Assembly: GCF_004364125.1 (NCBI RefSeq)
Contig: NZ_SNZV01000011.1
Span: 46,376-110,375, forward strand
Length of the DNA: 64,000 nt
From: Sphingobacterium paludis
GTDB taxonomy: Bacteria; Bacteroidota; Bacteroidia; Sphingobacteriales; Sphingobacteriaceae
Direction of reading: 5' to 3'
The translations under genes and the position numbers were made by a program. Below the pieces are notes generated by a model. That model was not told the DNA's origin. It did not search any database and saw nothing but the letters and a program-made list of their open reading frames with translations. Below are positions 47,510-56,474 of the stretch, one piece after another (position 1 is the first letter of the stretch; each line of letters begins with the position of its first letter).

Positions 47510-49714
47510 ATGATCCTGTCCTTTCGACCAAAGCGAAGATTTCCATTTTACAAGCAGCCCGACGCCATGGATTGTGGTCCTACCTGCCTCAAGATCATCA
47601 CAAAATATTTCGGAAAAACATTTCCACTGTCCCATTTTCGAAGTTTTTGCCGCATCGGCAAGCAGGGTACCAGTTTTCATCAGCTGGCTGAGGCTGCACA
47701 GCAGCTTGGTTTCAAAACATTGTCGGCATCATTATCCTATCAGGTACTGAGCAGGCAGGCTCCTCTACCCTGCATCCTGCACTGGGAGCGTGAGCATTAT
47801 GTGGTACTTTATCGGATCACAACCAAGTATGCCTACCTTGCAGATCCGGCAATGAACGGTAAAGTGAAGATCAAAACAATGGATTTCCTACGCTCCTGGG
47901 AGACTGCCGTAGGTACAGGTGTCGGCCGGGCATTGTTGCTTGAAACGAGCCCTGATTTTGAATCCCAAGCCAGCATCGCTGATCCGTCTGCATCTGTTTG
48001 GTCCTTGCTGCCCCTGCTCAAAGGCCACCGCAAAAAGCTGATCCCAATCGGTATCAGCTTACTGATTACCAGTCTGATATCCCTTTCAGTTCCCTTTTTG
48101 ACACAGCTCACGGTAGACAAAGGCATCGCCTATAAAAACACCCATCTGCTGCTGCTGATCTGTCTGGGGCAGCTGATGTTATTCTGCGCCAAAATGCTCA
48201 TGGATTACCTTCGGGCGAGACTCCTGTTTGCTATCGGCGCCCGGACGAGCATCAAGATGCTCAAGGAGTTTCTCGCCAAACTGATGGAACTTCCGTTTTC
48301 TTTTTTTGACAACAGGCAGGCTGGCGACAATATGCAACGTATCAATGACAATCAGCGTATCGAAGATTTTCTGACCAATTCTCTGATCAATTTTATGCTT
48401 TCGGCCATCACACTGCTGGTTTTTGGTGCAGTTCTCTTTTACTACAACTGGCAGATTTTTGCCATCTTTCTCATCGGTGCGCTGCTGAGTGTGCTCTGGT
48501 CCAATTCCTTCCAGCACAAAAGAAAGGTGATCGACCAGCGAAAGTTTAAAGTACTATCTGCCAATCAGCAGCTATTGCTGGAAATCTTTTATGCGATGCA
48601 GGAGATCAAACTGACGGGTAGCGAGCAGGAGAAACAGCGACTCTGGGCCGGCATCCAAGATCAATCCTACGGTTTGAAAATGGAGTCCCTGCAGTTGGAT
48701 CAACTTATGCAGGGTGTTGGCTTTTTTCTAAATGAAATCAAAAATGTCCTGATCACCTATGCAGCTGCAATGCTGGTTATCCAAGGACATGTAACCCTGG
48801 GCGGTATGCTGGCCATCACCTATATCTGTGGACAGTTAAATGGCCCCGTGACCCAATTGATTGAATTTGCCCGTGTCTCTCAGAACACCAAATTCAGCCT
48901 GCAGCGCATGGCGGAGGTACATCAGGAGACTGCTGAAGATCAGGATATCCCCAGCCAGCCTATCGCCGCCAGTCCGCAGTCTATCCATGTCAACAATTTA
49001 ACTTTTCGGTACGATATGGCCAACACCGAAGCAGTCCTCAAGGATATCAACCTACATATTCCAGCCGGCAAGATCACAGCCATTGTGGGTACTAGCGGCA
49101 GCGGCAAAACAACACTGATCAAGCTACTGCTCAAATTTTATCGGACCAATCCGGGATCAATCATGATCGGCAATACCCCACTCGACCAACTGCATGCCAA
49201 GGCCTGGCGTGCCCGTTGTGGTGTTGTCATGCAAGATGGCTACATCTTTATGGATACCATCGCCAACAATATTTACGCCGGTGCATTAGTCAAGGACGAA
49301 AGACGCTTGCAGGAGGTCGCACAACTGGTCAATATGCACCATTTCATCCAAACCATGCCCTTCGGCTACCAAACCATTATAGGACGGGACGGCTATGGGC
49401 TGAGCAGTGGTCAAAAACAACGCCTCCTGATCGCAAGGATGATCTATCGCAATCCACCTTATATTTTTCTCGATGAAGCCACAAATTCGCTTGACGCCCA
49501 CAATGAGCTAACGATTGTCAATAACCTAAACAGTTTTTTTGAGGAAAAGACTGTCTTGATCGTTGCCCACCGCCTCAGCACCGTGAAAAATGCCCATCAG
49601 ATTATTGTGCTCGATCAGGGCACCCTTGTCGAACAAGGCACGCACCAAGAGCTGATCAAAAAAAAAGGCAGTTATTACGAACTGATCAAAAATCAGCTTG
49701 AGTTAACAAATTGA
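47510..49714 (+). CDS. lanT-like: C39 peptidase-containing ABC exporter (LanT-type)
   Basis: A 734-residue bacteriocin processing exporter. Residues 10-140 are a C39 protease with the oxyanion Gln in KQPDAMDCGPTC, catalytic Cys22, His96 (EHYVVL) and Asp112 (LADP). Six membrane helices follow (about 175-440). The nucleotide-binding domain has Walker A GTSGSGKTT, signature LSSGQKQRLLIAR, Walker B YIFLDEATNSLD and the switch IVAHRLST. It should cut the precursor after its Gly-Gly and export the core. It is first in the rightward arm; its stop overlaps a TTG at the head of the dehydratase frame. Confidence 0.95.
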   Translation: MILSFRPKRRFPFYKQPDAMDCGPTCLKIITKYFGKTFPLSHFRSFCRIGKQGTSFHQLAEAAQQLGFKTLSASLSYQVLSRQAPLPCILHWEREHYVVLYRITTKYAYLADPAMNGKVKIKTMDFLRSWETAVGTGVGRALLLETSPDFESQASIADPSASVWSLLPLLKGHRKKLIPIGISLLITSLISLSVPFLTQLTVDKGIAYKNTHLLLLICLGQLMLFCAKMLMDYLRARLLFAIGARTSIKMLKEFLAKLMELPFSFFDNRQAGDNMQRINDNQRIEDFLTNSLINFMLSAITLLVFGAVLFYYNWQIFAIFLIGALLSVLWSNSFQHKRKVIDQRKFKVLSANQQLLLEIFYAMQEIKLTGSEQEKQRLWAGIQDQSYGLKMESLQLDQLMQGVGFFLNEIKNVLITYAAAMLVIQGHVTLGGMLAITYICGQLNGPVTQLIEFARVSQNTKFSLQRMAEVHQETAEDQDIPSQPIAASPQSIHVNNLTFRYDMANTEAVLKDINLHIPAGKITAIVGTSGSGKTTLIKLLLKFYRTNPGSIMIGNTPLDQLHAKAWRARCGVVMQDGYIFMDTIANNIYAGALVKDERRLQEVAQLVNMHHFIQTMPFGYQTIIGRDGYGLSSGQKQRLLIARMIYRNPPYIFLDEATNSLDAHNELTIVNNLNSFFEEKTVLIVAHRLSTVKNAHQIIVLDQGTLVEQGTHQELIKKKGSYYELIKNQLELTN

Positions 49715-49746
49715 TTGCTATTCCAACTTTATTAAATCCATGCATC

Positions 49747-52422
49747 ATGATTGAAATCCTTCCCTATTCCCTCGTCCGCTATGCGAGTTTGCCCGTCGCT
49801 ACTTTTGCCCCATTTCACCTTGCAGGTCTAGAGCAGCGGCTACAGCGTCTACATAAAATGCATGATGAGCGTTCGCTGCTGCAGACGGCCATCTGCGATA
49901 GCCTGTACGAATTGGTGCAAACTGCGCCAGGTGATACCGAACGTATCAATCTGATTCGGCTCAAACGGGTCATCCACAACAACAAAACCATCAGTGGTCA
50001 ATTACTGACCGACTGTAGCCCGCTGTTGCCGCCCGCATTACAGGCACAACTGCGCAAACTATTTGAGCTGATAACTGCCATAAATATTGCCGAAAGCAAT
50101 CAGGAAACAGATTACCAGCAACATCTGAGCAATAGCCATCGCCACCTTCAACAGCTCGCGGGCAATCCCTTATTACAAAATGGACTCCTATTGTCCAGTC
50201 CAGTGCTGTACAGCCAGCTCCCCGACTATATCAGCAAAGATCCTAAAGATTTTGGTCCAAAGGAATGGCGGCTGATCTTTAGCCTGCTCCGTTACCTGAC
50301 GCGAATGACCTTCAAGACATCGCCATTCAGCAGCTTCACCTATACTGGACAAGCAGAGTTTATCGGCAACGATAATGCTATTTTCGACAGCGCAAAACCG
50401 TCGATCCGAAGTGGCATCCGCCTCCATAACGGATTATTTGAATACATTAAATCCATCCTTAATCAGCATCCTGTCCTCAACGAATATCTGCTGGTAAGGC
50501 TCAACAATACCGTCCGGCTCGAAGAGCATAAATTGTCCTTTTTATTTAACCACCACAATATCGAATCCTTCCAGAAGCTTCCCGCGGTCGGGCTGCAGCG
50601 TTATATTTTAGAACAGCTGCGTACCGCAGGCACTTCCAATATGACTTTCTCTGCGTTGATTCAAATGCTGGAACCTATAGTTGCTCCTGCAGACCGGCGC
50701 CAGTTAAAACAACATCTTATGCAATTGGTGGATACAGGTTTTCTGGAGCTAAGTACCGATATTTCTGCGATGGACCACCATTGGAGCCAGGCCTTAAGGC
50801 ATTTTTTAAGCGCGACAAACTGCAACCATCCCGATATGATGCTCCTCATTCGGCTGCTCGACAGCCTTGCTACGGTTCAGGCAGCCTACCCGCAGGCCAA
50901 TGTCATGCTACGGAAAGAGCTGCTGGAAGTCGCGGAAAAAGAAGTTAATAGCTCTCTTAAACAGCTCCAGGCTGAAACAGGCGCCGCAGCCCCAGCGATT
51001 ACTGCCAACAGTGCAGCAGCGCCATTCAAAAAAACAACTCCCGACCCCTTGCATTTTTCAGGGCGACAGCTTATTTACGAGGATTGTTACACCGACCTAA
51101 CGTACAACCTTCCAGCAGCTCCAGTCCGCCAGTTTATTGAAAAAACAGATGCCCTGCTGCAGTACCTCCGCCCTATGGAGGCCATGGCTCCCGAAAGAGA
51201 AAAAATGCTTTCCTTTTTCAAACAGCATTATCCTGTCAGGGCCAGCGTCAATATCCTGGATTTCTATTTCGACTATTATTCCAATGTCAAAAAGCAGGAA
51301 AAAGAGGCGGCTCCGCCACAGCTTACAAATTCCGGCCCATGGATTGAAAACCTTGACCGGCACTTCAAAGAAATCGTGGTTCCCGGTCAGGACATCCTCT
51401 ATCTTGATGCACATTTTTTCGACGCTATGTCCCAAGCTCAAAATGGGCATCAAAAAACAGGCTACTCACGTGGAATATTCGTCCAGTTTTACGCGAAACC
51501 TGGAGATAACGCTTCCGAGAGCCCGCTTATAGGGGTTATCAATGCGGTGTTGCCCGGGATGGGAAAAGTCAGCGGCCGCTTTCTGCACCTATTCCCCCCA
51601 GCCATGAGCGATAGTATCCGTAATCATAATGAGCGACTCCATCCCGAGGTGCTGAAAGCCGAGCTGAGCGATGGCTCATTCTTTAACGCCAACATCCATC
51701 CGCCATTGCTCTTTCAGGAATGCAGCCTTTCGGACGAACATCGACATTACCCCCCAGAAAGACAGATTCCGGTACACGAGTTATCTGTTTGCCATATCGA
51801 AGGCGAAGACTTTCTGTCCTTATTTTACCGGGAGCAGGAAGTATTTGCTTATGACCTTTGTCTGGAATCCTTTTACAACCGCTCCAATTTCTATCAGCTG
51901 ATGGCACATTTTAACAGCGATGACAAAGTTTACCTGCAGCCTTTTATCAACTGCATCGACCGACAATATCTCCCCCAGGATCCGGCCACCCTGCCCATGA
52001 TTCTGCTACCACGTATTGTGTATGCCGAAACAGTCATTATCCGGCGCAAAACTTGGTGCATCCAGCGGCGTGTTATACCCGCGCCGCAAGGGACGGAGAC
52101 CGCTGCGCAGTACTTTGTACGCCTCAACAGCTGGCGAGTGGATGCAGGCGTACCCGCTACCGTCTTTTTATTTTTACGGAAACGTTCCTTTGCTATCGAG
52201 GAAGTCGTCAAGGGTCATCAAGCACAAAAACTTTTGCCTGACGATTACAAGCCCCAGTATATCTCGTTTGAGCAGCCGATTCTGGTCGATCTCTTTGTTC
52301 GGCTACTTGCTCGTGCCGGTCAGTACCTTATCCTTGAGGAAGTACTCCCTGCCCTCGATCCTACAGCAGGGCCAGCACAGGATCAAGTCAAAGAATACCT
52401 TATCCAATGGTACAACTATTAA
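49747..52422 (+). CDS. lanB-like: class I lanthipeptide dehydratase, glutamylation subunit
   Basis: An 891-residue protein corresponding to the large N-terminal glutamyl-transfer part of LanB (Lant_dehydr_N). It opens IEILPYSLVRYASLPV and includes SLLRYLTRMTFKTSPFSSFT, a strongly conserved stretch, and a C-terminal half with FVRLNSWRVDAGVPATVFLF. It attaches glutamate from Glu-tRNA to Ser/Thr of the precursor. The elimination domain is absent here and is encoded by the next gene, so the enzyme is split. The ATG at 49747 is chosen; the frame runs back to a TTG at 49711 overlapping the exporter stop. Confidence 0.92.
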   Translation: MIEILPYSLVRYASLPVATFAPFHLAGLEQRLQRLHKMHDERSLLQTAICDSLYELVQTAPGDTERINLIRLKRVIHNNKTISGQLLTDCSPLLPPALQAQLRKLFELITAINIAESNQETDYQQHLSNSHRHLQQLAGNPLLQNGLLLSSPVLYSQLPDYISKDPKDFGPKEWRLIFSLLRYLTRMTFKTSPFSSFTYTGQAEFIGNDNAIFDSAKPSIRSGIRLHNGLFEYIKSILNQHPVLNEYLLVRLNNTVRLEEHKLSFLFNHHNIESFQKLPAVGLQRYILEQLRTAGTSNMTFSALIQMLEPIVAPADRRQLKQHLMQLVDTGFLELSTDISAMDHHWSQALRHFLSATNCNHPDMMLLIRLLDSLATVQAAYPQANVMLRKELLEVAEKEVNSSLKQLQAETGAAAPAITANSAAAPFKKTTPDPLHFSGRQLIYEDCYTDLTYNLPAAPVRQFIEKTDALLQYLRPMEAMAPEREKMLSFFKQHYPVRASVNILDFYFDYYSNVKKQEKEAAPPQLTNSGPWIENLDRHFKEIVVPGQDILYLDAHFFDAMSQAQNGHQKTGYSRGIFVQFYAKPGDNASESPLIGVINAVLPGMGKVSGRFLHLFPPAMSDSIRNHNERLHPEVLKAELSDGSFFNANIHPPLLFQECSLSDEHRHYPPERQIPVHELSVCHIEGEDFLSLFYREQEVFAYDLCLESFYNRSNFYQLMAHFNSDDKVYLQPFINCIDRQYLPQDPATLPMILLPRIVYAETVIIRRKTWCIQRRVIPAPQGTETAAQYFVRLNSWRVDAGVPATVFLFLRKRSFAIEEVVKGHQAQKLLPDDYKPQYISFEQPILVDLFVRLLARAGQYLILEEVLPALDPTAGPAQDQVKEYLIQWYNY

Positions 52423-52430
52423 CAAAAAAA

Positions 52431-53276
52431 ATGAGAGACAATTGGTTATCTGTACACCTTTATAGCGCCGTGAGTTTAGATCTGATTCTGCTCCATATAG
52501 TCAGGCCTTTTCTCGCAGACCATTTTATACCATCCGCTGATTCTTTTTTCTTTATCCGTTATTGGGATGAAGGAAGCCATATACGTTTACGTATGCAGGT
52601 ACCACCTGTTAGGGAGCCCGATCTACTGGATGCGCTCGACCAAAAGATCCGATCGGTACCATCACTGGGATGCAAGCTTAAGGTTGTTGCTTACGAACGC
52701 GAAATAGACCGCTATGGCAATGCCCACACGATCCATTTGGCCGAGCATTATTTTTCCCTTTCCTCCCGCTATATTTTGGCCCATGTTGTCCCAAAACCGC
52801 AGCGTGGGTCGCCCTTGACTGAAGCCATACACCTGCAGCTGATCCTGCTCAAGGCACTCGGCTGGGAGATTCCCCGCCTGTGCCAATTGCTCGATTATTT
52901 TATCGGTGGTTGGATACGCCGCCTGTTCGATCCTTTGCAGGATCCCGAGGCGGAGCACCAGTTTTGGTCAGACCAGTTCGAGAAAAACTTCAATAGCAAG
53001 GCAGCAACTTTCATACCTGCTATTGCTCAGCTCTGGAGCGATCTCGACAACAAAGAAAAGTCTGATGACAGGATGGTCTTCTTAACAACAAGTGCACAAC
53101 TGCTCCGCAGCTACTTAGCAGCCGTGGATCATCCCAAAAAAAAGATTGCTATATGTGGGAGCCTGATCCACATGAACAACAACAGAGTAGGCTTGTCCAA
53201 TCTGGATGAAGCCTATGCATCCTATTGCCTTCGGCACTCTTTACAGGCTATTTTATCTTCCCAAAACCCCATATGA
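52431..53276 (+). CDS. lanthipeptide dehydratase, elimination subunit (SpaB_C type)
   Basis: A 281-residue protein of the thiopeptide-type bacteriocin biosynthesis (Lant_dehydr_C/SpaB_C) family: MRDNWLSVHLYSAVSLDLIL, FFIRYWDEGSHIRLRMQ and a His-containing helix, then RLFDPLQDPEAEHQFWSDQFE. It removes glutamate from glutamylated Ser/Thr to form dehydroalanine/dehydrobutyrine. The ATG at 52431 lies 8 bp after the stop of the glutamylation subunit; an ATG at 52407 overlapping that gene is also possible. The stop overlaps the next ATG as ATGA. Confidence 0.88.
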   Translation: MRDNWLSVHLYSAVSLDLILLHIVRPFLADHFIPSADSFFFIRYWDEGSHIRLRMQVPPVREPDLLDALDQKIRSVPSLGCKLKVVAYEREIDRYGNAHTIHLAEHYFSLSSRYILAHVVPKPQRGSPLTEAIHLQLILLKALGWEIPRLCQLLDYFIGGWIRRLFDPLQDPEAEHQFWSDQFEKNFNSKAATFIPAIAQLWSDLDNKEKSDDRMVFLTTSAQLLRSYLAAVDHPKKKIAICGSLIHMNNNRVGLSNLDEAYASYCLRHSLQAILSSQNPI

Positions 53277-55219
53277 CAACTCTTTTTAACAGTACCCAGC
53301 GGCAACGGCTGACCGATCATCTCGAACAGGTGACCCAACACATCCTCCAGGCCTGCCGGCAGCACCAAAGTGGGCTATATTGGTTGAGCCCGTATTATAC
53401 CAGTGCAACAACCTACGATTTTAAGGTCACCGCCGACCTCTTTCAGGGCAATAGCGGTATTGCACTTTTCTTCCTTGCCCGTTATTCGTATAGCGGATCG
53501 CAAGCCGATCTGCATATCGCCCAACGGACAATGGATTTTATCACTGATCATCTGGAGCAGAACAGCCCGCAGGGTTTTGGCTTATTTACAGGACTTTCGG
53601 GAGTAATTTACACCTATATTCGGTTATTCGAACTTGGCGGCGGTCAGCAGTATCTTGACCGGGCCCATGCGCTAGCCCTGACCTATCAGGAGCAACTTGT
53701 GCGGCAGACCATTAAAGCTGATCTGCTCAGTGGCTACTCAGGGAGCCTATTTGTACTGACCCTGCTACAACATTATCACCCCGAGCCAGCGCTGATCAAA
53801 CTAATCCAAGAGCTGATTGACCGCCTGGTCAGCGAAGCTCGTCCTTCCGAAAAGGGATTAAAATGGGACTACAACCAATCCAAATCCGCCTACGATAGCC
53901 TGACCGGATTTTCTCATGGTGCCTCGGGAATCGCTTATATACTATTGCAAGTAGCCGAATATTTTGACAATAAGGCCCTATTGTACCTTGCCGAAGAGGC
54001 ACTGCTCTACGAAATGCAATATTTCCATGCCGATTTTGGCAACTGGCTCGATCTGCGCCTCGGAAGTCATCGTCTCCAAGCCGCCAATATACAGCATTGG
54101 GAGCTGAAAAACTTTCTGCCTCATATCCAAGAGCTCAATTCCTGGGCACATGGTGCCGCAGGGATCGGCCTGGCCCGGCTCGCAGCCTGGCGGGCAACGG
54201 GTAAAACAGTATACCTGGATCAATGCCGCCACATCGCCCAAAAATGCAGCAGTACTATCCTTCAGGCTGAACGGCATGACTATACCGTCTGCAGTGGATC
54301 TGCCGGGCTATTGCCTTTTATGCTAACCTATCCCCATACGGCACAGGAATACAATAGTGAACTGCTACTGCATGTCATTGATAAAGCGCAGCTGCAGTAC
54401 CAGACTACCGGCAGTTATAACAGCTATATCTCTGCTGGCCGTGACGACTATGGGTTGCTTTCCGGTGCGGCCGGAATCGGCTACAGTATCTTGCAGCTGC
54501 TTGACAGCAATATGTCTTCTATCTTCTGCCCAAGCCTTCCGCCTCTTCATAAATCAGTACAACAAGCAATCAAGCTAAACCTTAGGGACCTGCAGCGAGG
54601 ACTTTTGAAAAAGTACTACCCCTTGACCCTACAGTATCTAGAGGAGCAACCCACCATCCGCAAGATCGTTGATCAGGAGAACGGTCTCCATGATTTTGAA
54701 AACAGCTTGACCGAACAGCTCCTTCAGGCTGATCCAGCCCCTAGCTTACAGGCTGTTTTTGCACTGGAGCAGACCCAAAATAAGCTGTGGAAACAACATA
54801 AAGGCTATTTGTGTTACAGCAAGAAAAATGCCTATATCAAAAGTAAGATCCAGCAACTAACGGATGGCAAAATGTTGGACCTAACCCCGCATTCCCTTAT
54901 GCTGGCCGACCACGTAAGCTTTTATCTACTTAACGAAGCGCTACGGGAAGCCCTGGCACTCCCTTCAGATAAGCTGGCAGTCCTATTTATAGCTGACGAA
55001 TGGGGCGTCAGCAGCAGCTACATTGGGTTGATCAGTATGCTGATTGTACAACAGGTGGAAAATACAACGCTAACAGGAGCCTTATTGTGTGATCAGGTCA
55101 GCAACAAACTGAGATCCATGATCGGGAAACTGGATGAGGATAATTCCCTAAAGGCCCACATATACACCCAGATCCGACTGCTGTTTGAAAGCGGCATATT
55201 GACGACGGCAGAGGTATAA
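53273..55219 (+). CDS. lanC-like: LanC-like cyclase with C-terminal extension
   Basis: A 648-residue protein. Residues 1 to about 415 carry the repeated Gly-rich turns of LanC: LFQGNSGIAL, LLSGYSGSL, GFSHGASGIAY (His215), SWAHGAAGIGLAR (292-293) and VCSGSAGLLPF (Cys340-Ser341). LanC normally has a WC-type ligand followed later by a CHG pair. Here the first Cys is Ala and the His of CHG is Ser, so the usual zinc site is largely lost. Residues 420-648 form a helical extension of unknown function (LNLRDLQRGLLKKYYPL, ADEWGVSSSYIG). It should close thioether rings with the two dehydratase subunits. The frame opens earlier at 53225, but the ATG at 53273 gives an ATGA overlap. Confidence 0.85.
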   Translation: MTTLFNSTQRQRLTDHLEQVTQHILQACRQHQSGLYWLSPYYTSATTYDFKVTADLFQGNSGIALFFLARYSYSGSQADLHIAQRTMDFITDHLEQNSPQGFGLFTGLSGVIYTYIRLFELGGGQQYLDRAHALALTYQEQLVRQTIKADLLSGYSGSLFVLTLLQHYHPEPALIKLIQELIDRLVSEARPSEKGLKWDYNQSKSAYDSLTGFSHGASGIAYILLQVAEYFDNKALLYLAEEALLYEMQYFHADFGNWLDLRLGSHRLQAANIQHWELKNFLPHIQELNSWAHGAAGIGLARLAAWRATGKTVYLDQCRHIAQKCSSTILQAERHDYTVCSGSAGLLPFMLTYPHTAQEYNSELLLHVIDKAQLQYQTTGSYNSYISAGRDDYGLLSGAAGIGYSILQLLDSNMSSIFCPSLPPLHKSVQQAIKLNLRDLQRGLLKKYYPLTLQYLEEQPTIRKIVDQENGLHDFENSLTEQLLQADPAPSLQAVFALEQTQNKLWKQHKGYLCYSKKNAYIKSKIQQLTDGKMLDLTPHSLMLADHVSFYLLNEALREALALPSDKLAVLFIADEWGVSSSYIGLISMLIVQQVENTTLTGALLCDQVSNKLRSMIGKLDEDNSLKAHIYTQIRLLFESGILTTAEV

Positions 55220-55225
55220 GCAAGA

Positions 55226-55248
55226 AAGTCAGGTACTCGACCTGACTT
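55226..55248. terminator. bidirectional hairpin between cyclase and precursor
   Basis: AAGTCAGGT and ACCTGACTT pair exactly around a 5-nt loop, 6 bp after the cyclase stop and 19 bp beyond the convergent precursor stop. Short T-rich stretches flank both sides, so it can end transcripts from both directions. Confidence 0.65.
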
Positions 55249-55267
55249 CCCTATCCTTATAATTACA

Positions 55268-55459
55268 TTAACAGATTACCGTAGTACATCTGACCGGCGG
55301 GTTATGATGATCATCTGTAGGCTCGGTATGTGTTGGTTCGGACACATTTCCCAAACCACCAGACAGGCGTTTTGCCACCTCGCTATCGATACTTGTTACA
55401 AAACTTTCTAATTGGAGATCCTCCAGATTTAACTTGATTTTTTCTACTGAATCTTTCAT
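55268..55459 (-). CDS. lanA-like: class I lanthipeptide precursor
   Basis: A 63-residue peptide. The leader MKDSVEKIKLNLEDLQLESF contains the LNLxxLxxESF pattern of Bacteroidota lanthipeptides and continues VTSIDSEVAKRLSGG, a double-glycine site at 34-35 for the C39 exporter. The predicted core (36-63) starts LGNVSEPTHTEP, has a polar HHNPPV middle and ends RCTTVIC. It offers Ser40, Thr43/45/48/59/60 and Cys58/Cys63, so at most two thioether rings. It is convergent to the cyclase gene, separated by a shared hairpin, and lies downstream of a 39-residue membrane peptide gene. A degenerate copy is at 11075-11231. Confidence 0.88.
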   Translation of the reverse strand: MKDSVEKIKLNLEDLQLESFVTSIDSEVAKRLSGGLGNVSEPTHTEPTDDHHNPPVRCTTVIC

Positions 55460-55542
55460 AACTACTAAATTTAATTGTAATGCCTACTGTGATAACGGGT
55501 TTTTCAGCTTATCCCCGGTTGCAACAGTACTAAGTTAATATT

Positions 55543-55561
55543 ATTGCAACATAGTTGCAAT
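55543..55561. promoter_or_regulatory. dyad ATTGCAAC-ATA-GTTGCAAT upstream of the precursor
   Basis: A perfect 8-bp dyad with 3-nt spacer, 84 bp upstream of the precursor ATG and downstream of the membrane peptide stop. Another GTTGCAAC lies at about 55519-55526. The GTTGCAA core also occurs in the 52-bp palindrome between the two biosynthetic arms. Confidence 0.6.
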
Positions 55562-55636
55562 TAAAATAAATTATTTTTTAATATCAAAAGTTAATATTTT
55601 AGATTTTGTAGATTAAAGACCTAAATCTTTTTGTCA

Positions 55637-55756
55637 CTATCGCCTCAGAAGATAGGTTATTAAACATCCTGCTGCAAAACTAATAGTGGGGACCACCGCC
55701 ACCAGCGCGCTTAGGCGATCAATCAAACGCTCGCTTTCATTGTTAAGATTATTCAT
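55637..55756 (-). CDS. 39-residue single-span membrane peptide (copy B)
   Basis: MNNLNNESERLIDRLSALVA, then VVPTISFAAGCLITYLLRR: a charged start, one hydrophobic helix and a basic end. It has the same length as its twin at 11408-11527 and shares more than half its residues, so it is under some constraint despite its size. It lies between an exact GGGACAA-N14-CGTC motif (117 bp upstream) and the precursor gene (178 bp downstream). The role is unknown; self-protection or leader handling is plausible. Confidence 0.7.
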   Translation of the reverse strand: MNNLNNESERLIDRLSALVAVVPTISFAAGCLITYLLRR

Positions 55757-55872
55757 TTAAATGGTTATAAAATTTTAAAGAAAAAGAAGATGGCTGCTTT
55801 TTTATCATTTGCACAAGAATCTTGACGATAGTCCCTTCAGGCTCTTTCCAATATAAAAGTACTTTAACAGAA

Positions 55873-55897
55873 GACGCGTCAGTTTGAGGTTTGTCCC
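55873..55897 (-). promoter_or_regulatory. GGGACAA-N14-CGTC motif of the intact precursor module
   Basis: An exact copy on the minus strand, 117 bp upstream of the membrane peptide ATG and about 415 bp upstream of the precursor ATG. It places the precursor module, but not the biosynthetic arms, in the window's putative regulon. Confidence 0.7.
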
Positions 55898-56474
55898 TCA
55901 TCAATTTAAATGGTTATCACACTATCATTGAACTTTCAGAACTCCGTCTTGCAAAAATATTGTGCCTGTGGTATAAAAATTTCTATCCAATCCTTGTAGC
56001 GAAAAGGCAATAGGAAATTGGCAAAATACCCAAGTTCGTTGTTGATCTGTACTGTGCACTAAGTAAATCGTCAGCAAAAAGTTGACAGGTTTACACAAGA
56101 TACGAAACAGCTTAAAGTATGTCGTCAGTAAGGACCAAAAGGAATTTATGAACGACCTAGAACCAGTGTACCGAGCCGACACCTTGGATCAATTTGCCGG
56201 ACTGCGGATGGAATTGGGGCGACAAAAATGAAGCGCATTTATGTTCTGTTATTTTGAAGCGTTTAAAGTCCGAAAGTTGATGGCTTCGTTGAGAAAGCAT
56301 TAATAGAACGGCTTTGCAGCTTTATGATTTTTTAGAAATTGAAGGATGTTCTTTAGATAATTTATATGAAAAAATACGCATACATCGGGTGCTTGGATTT
56401 TATTACCGTTATTGGTGCCGAACTCGGATTCATTGTTATTTTACTGTAAACTGCAGCACACTAAATCATCTCTA

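Larger units (their letters stand above)
55290..56065 (-). repeat. lanthipeptide precursor module (copy B, intact)
   Basis: The counterpart of 11075-11835: precursor leader, dyad element, membrane peptide gene, promoter motif and about 160 bp of further similarity (AAAATTTCTA, CAATAGGAAA and GTTTGAGGTTTGTCCCTCAT-like blocks). Order, orientation and spacing are the same in both copies. Confidence 0.75.

Noticed and set aside
55925..56182. 85-codon minus-strand frame upstream of the intact precursor module
   Set aside because: The matching part of the duplicate module has no such frame, so it is probably not conserved coding.
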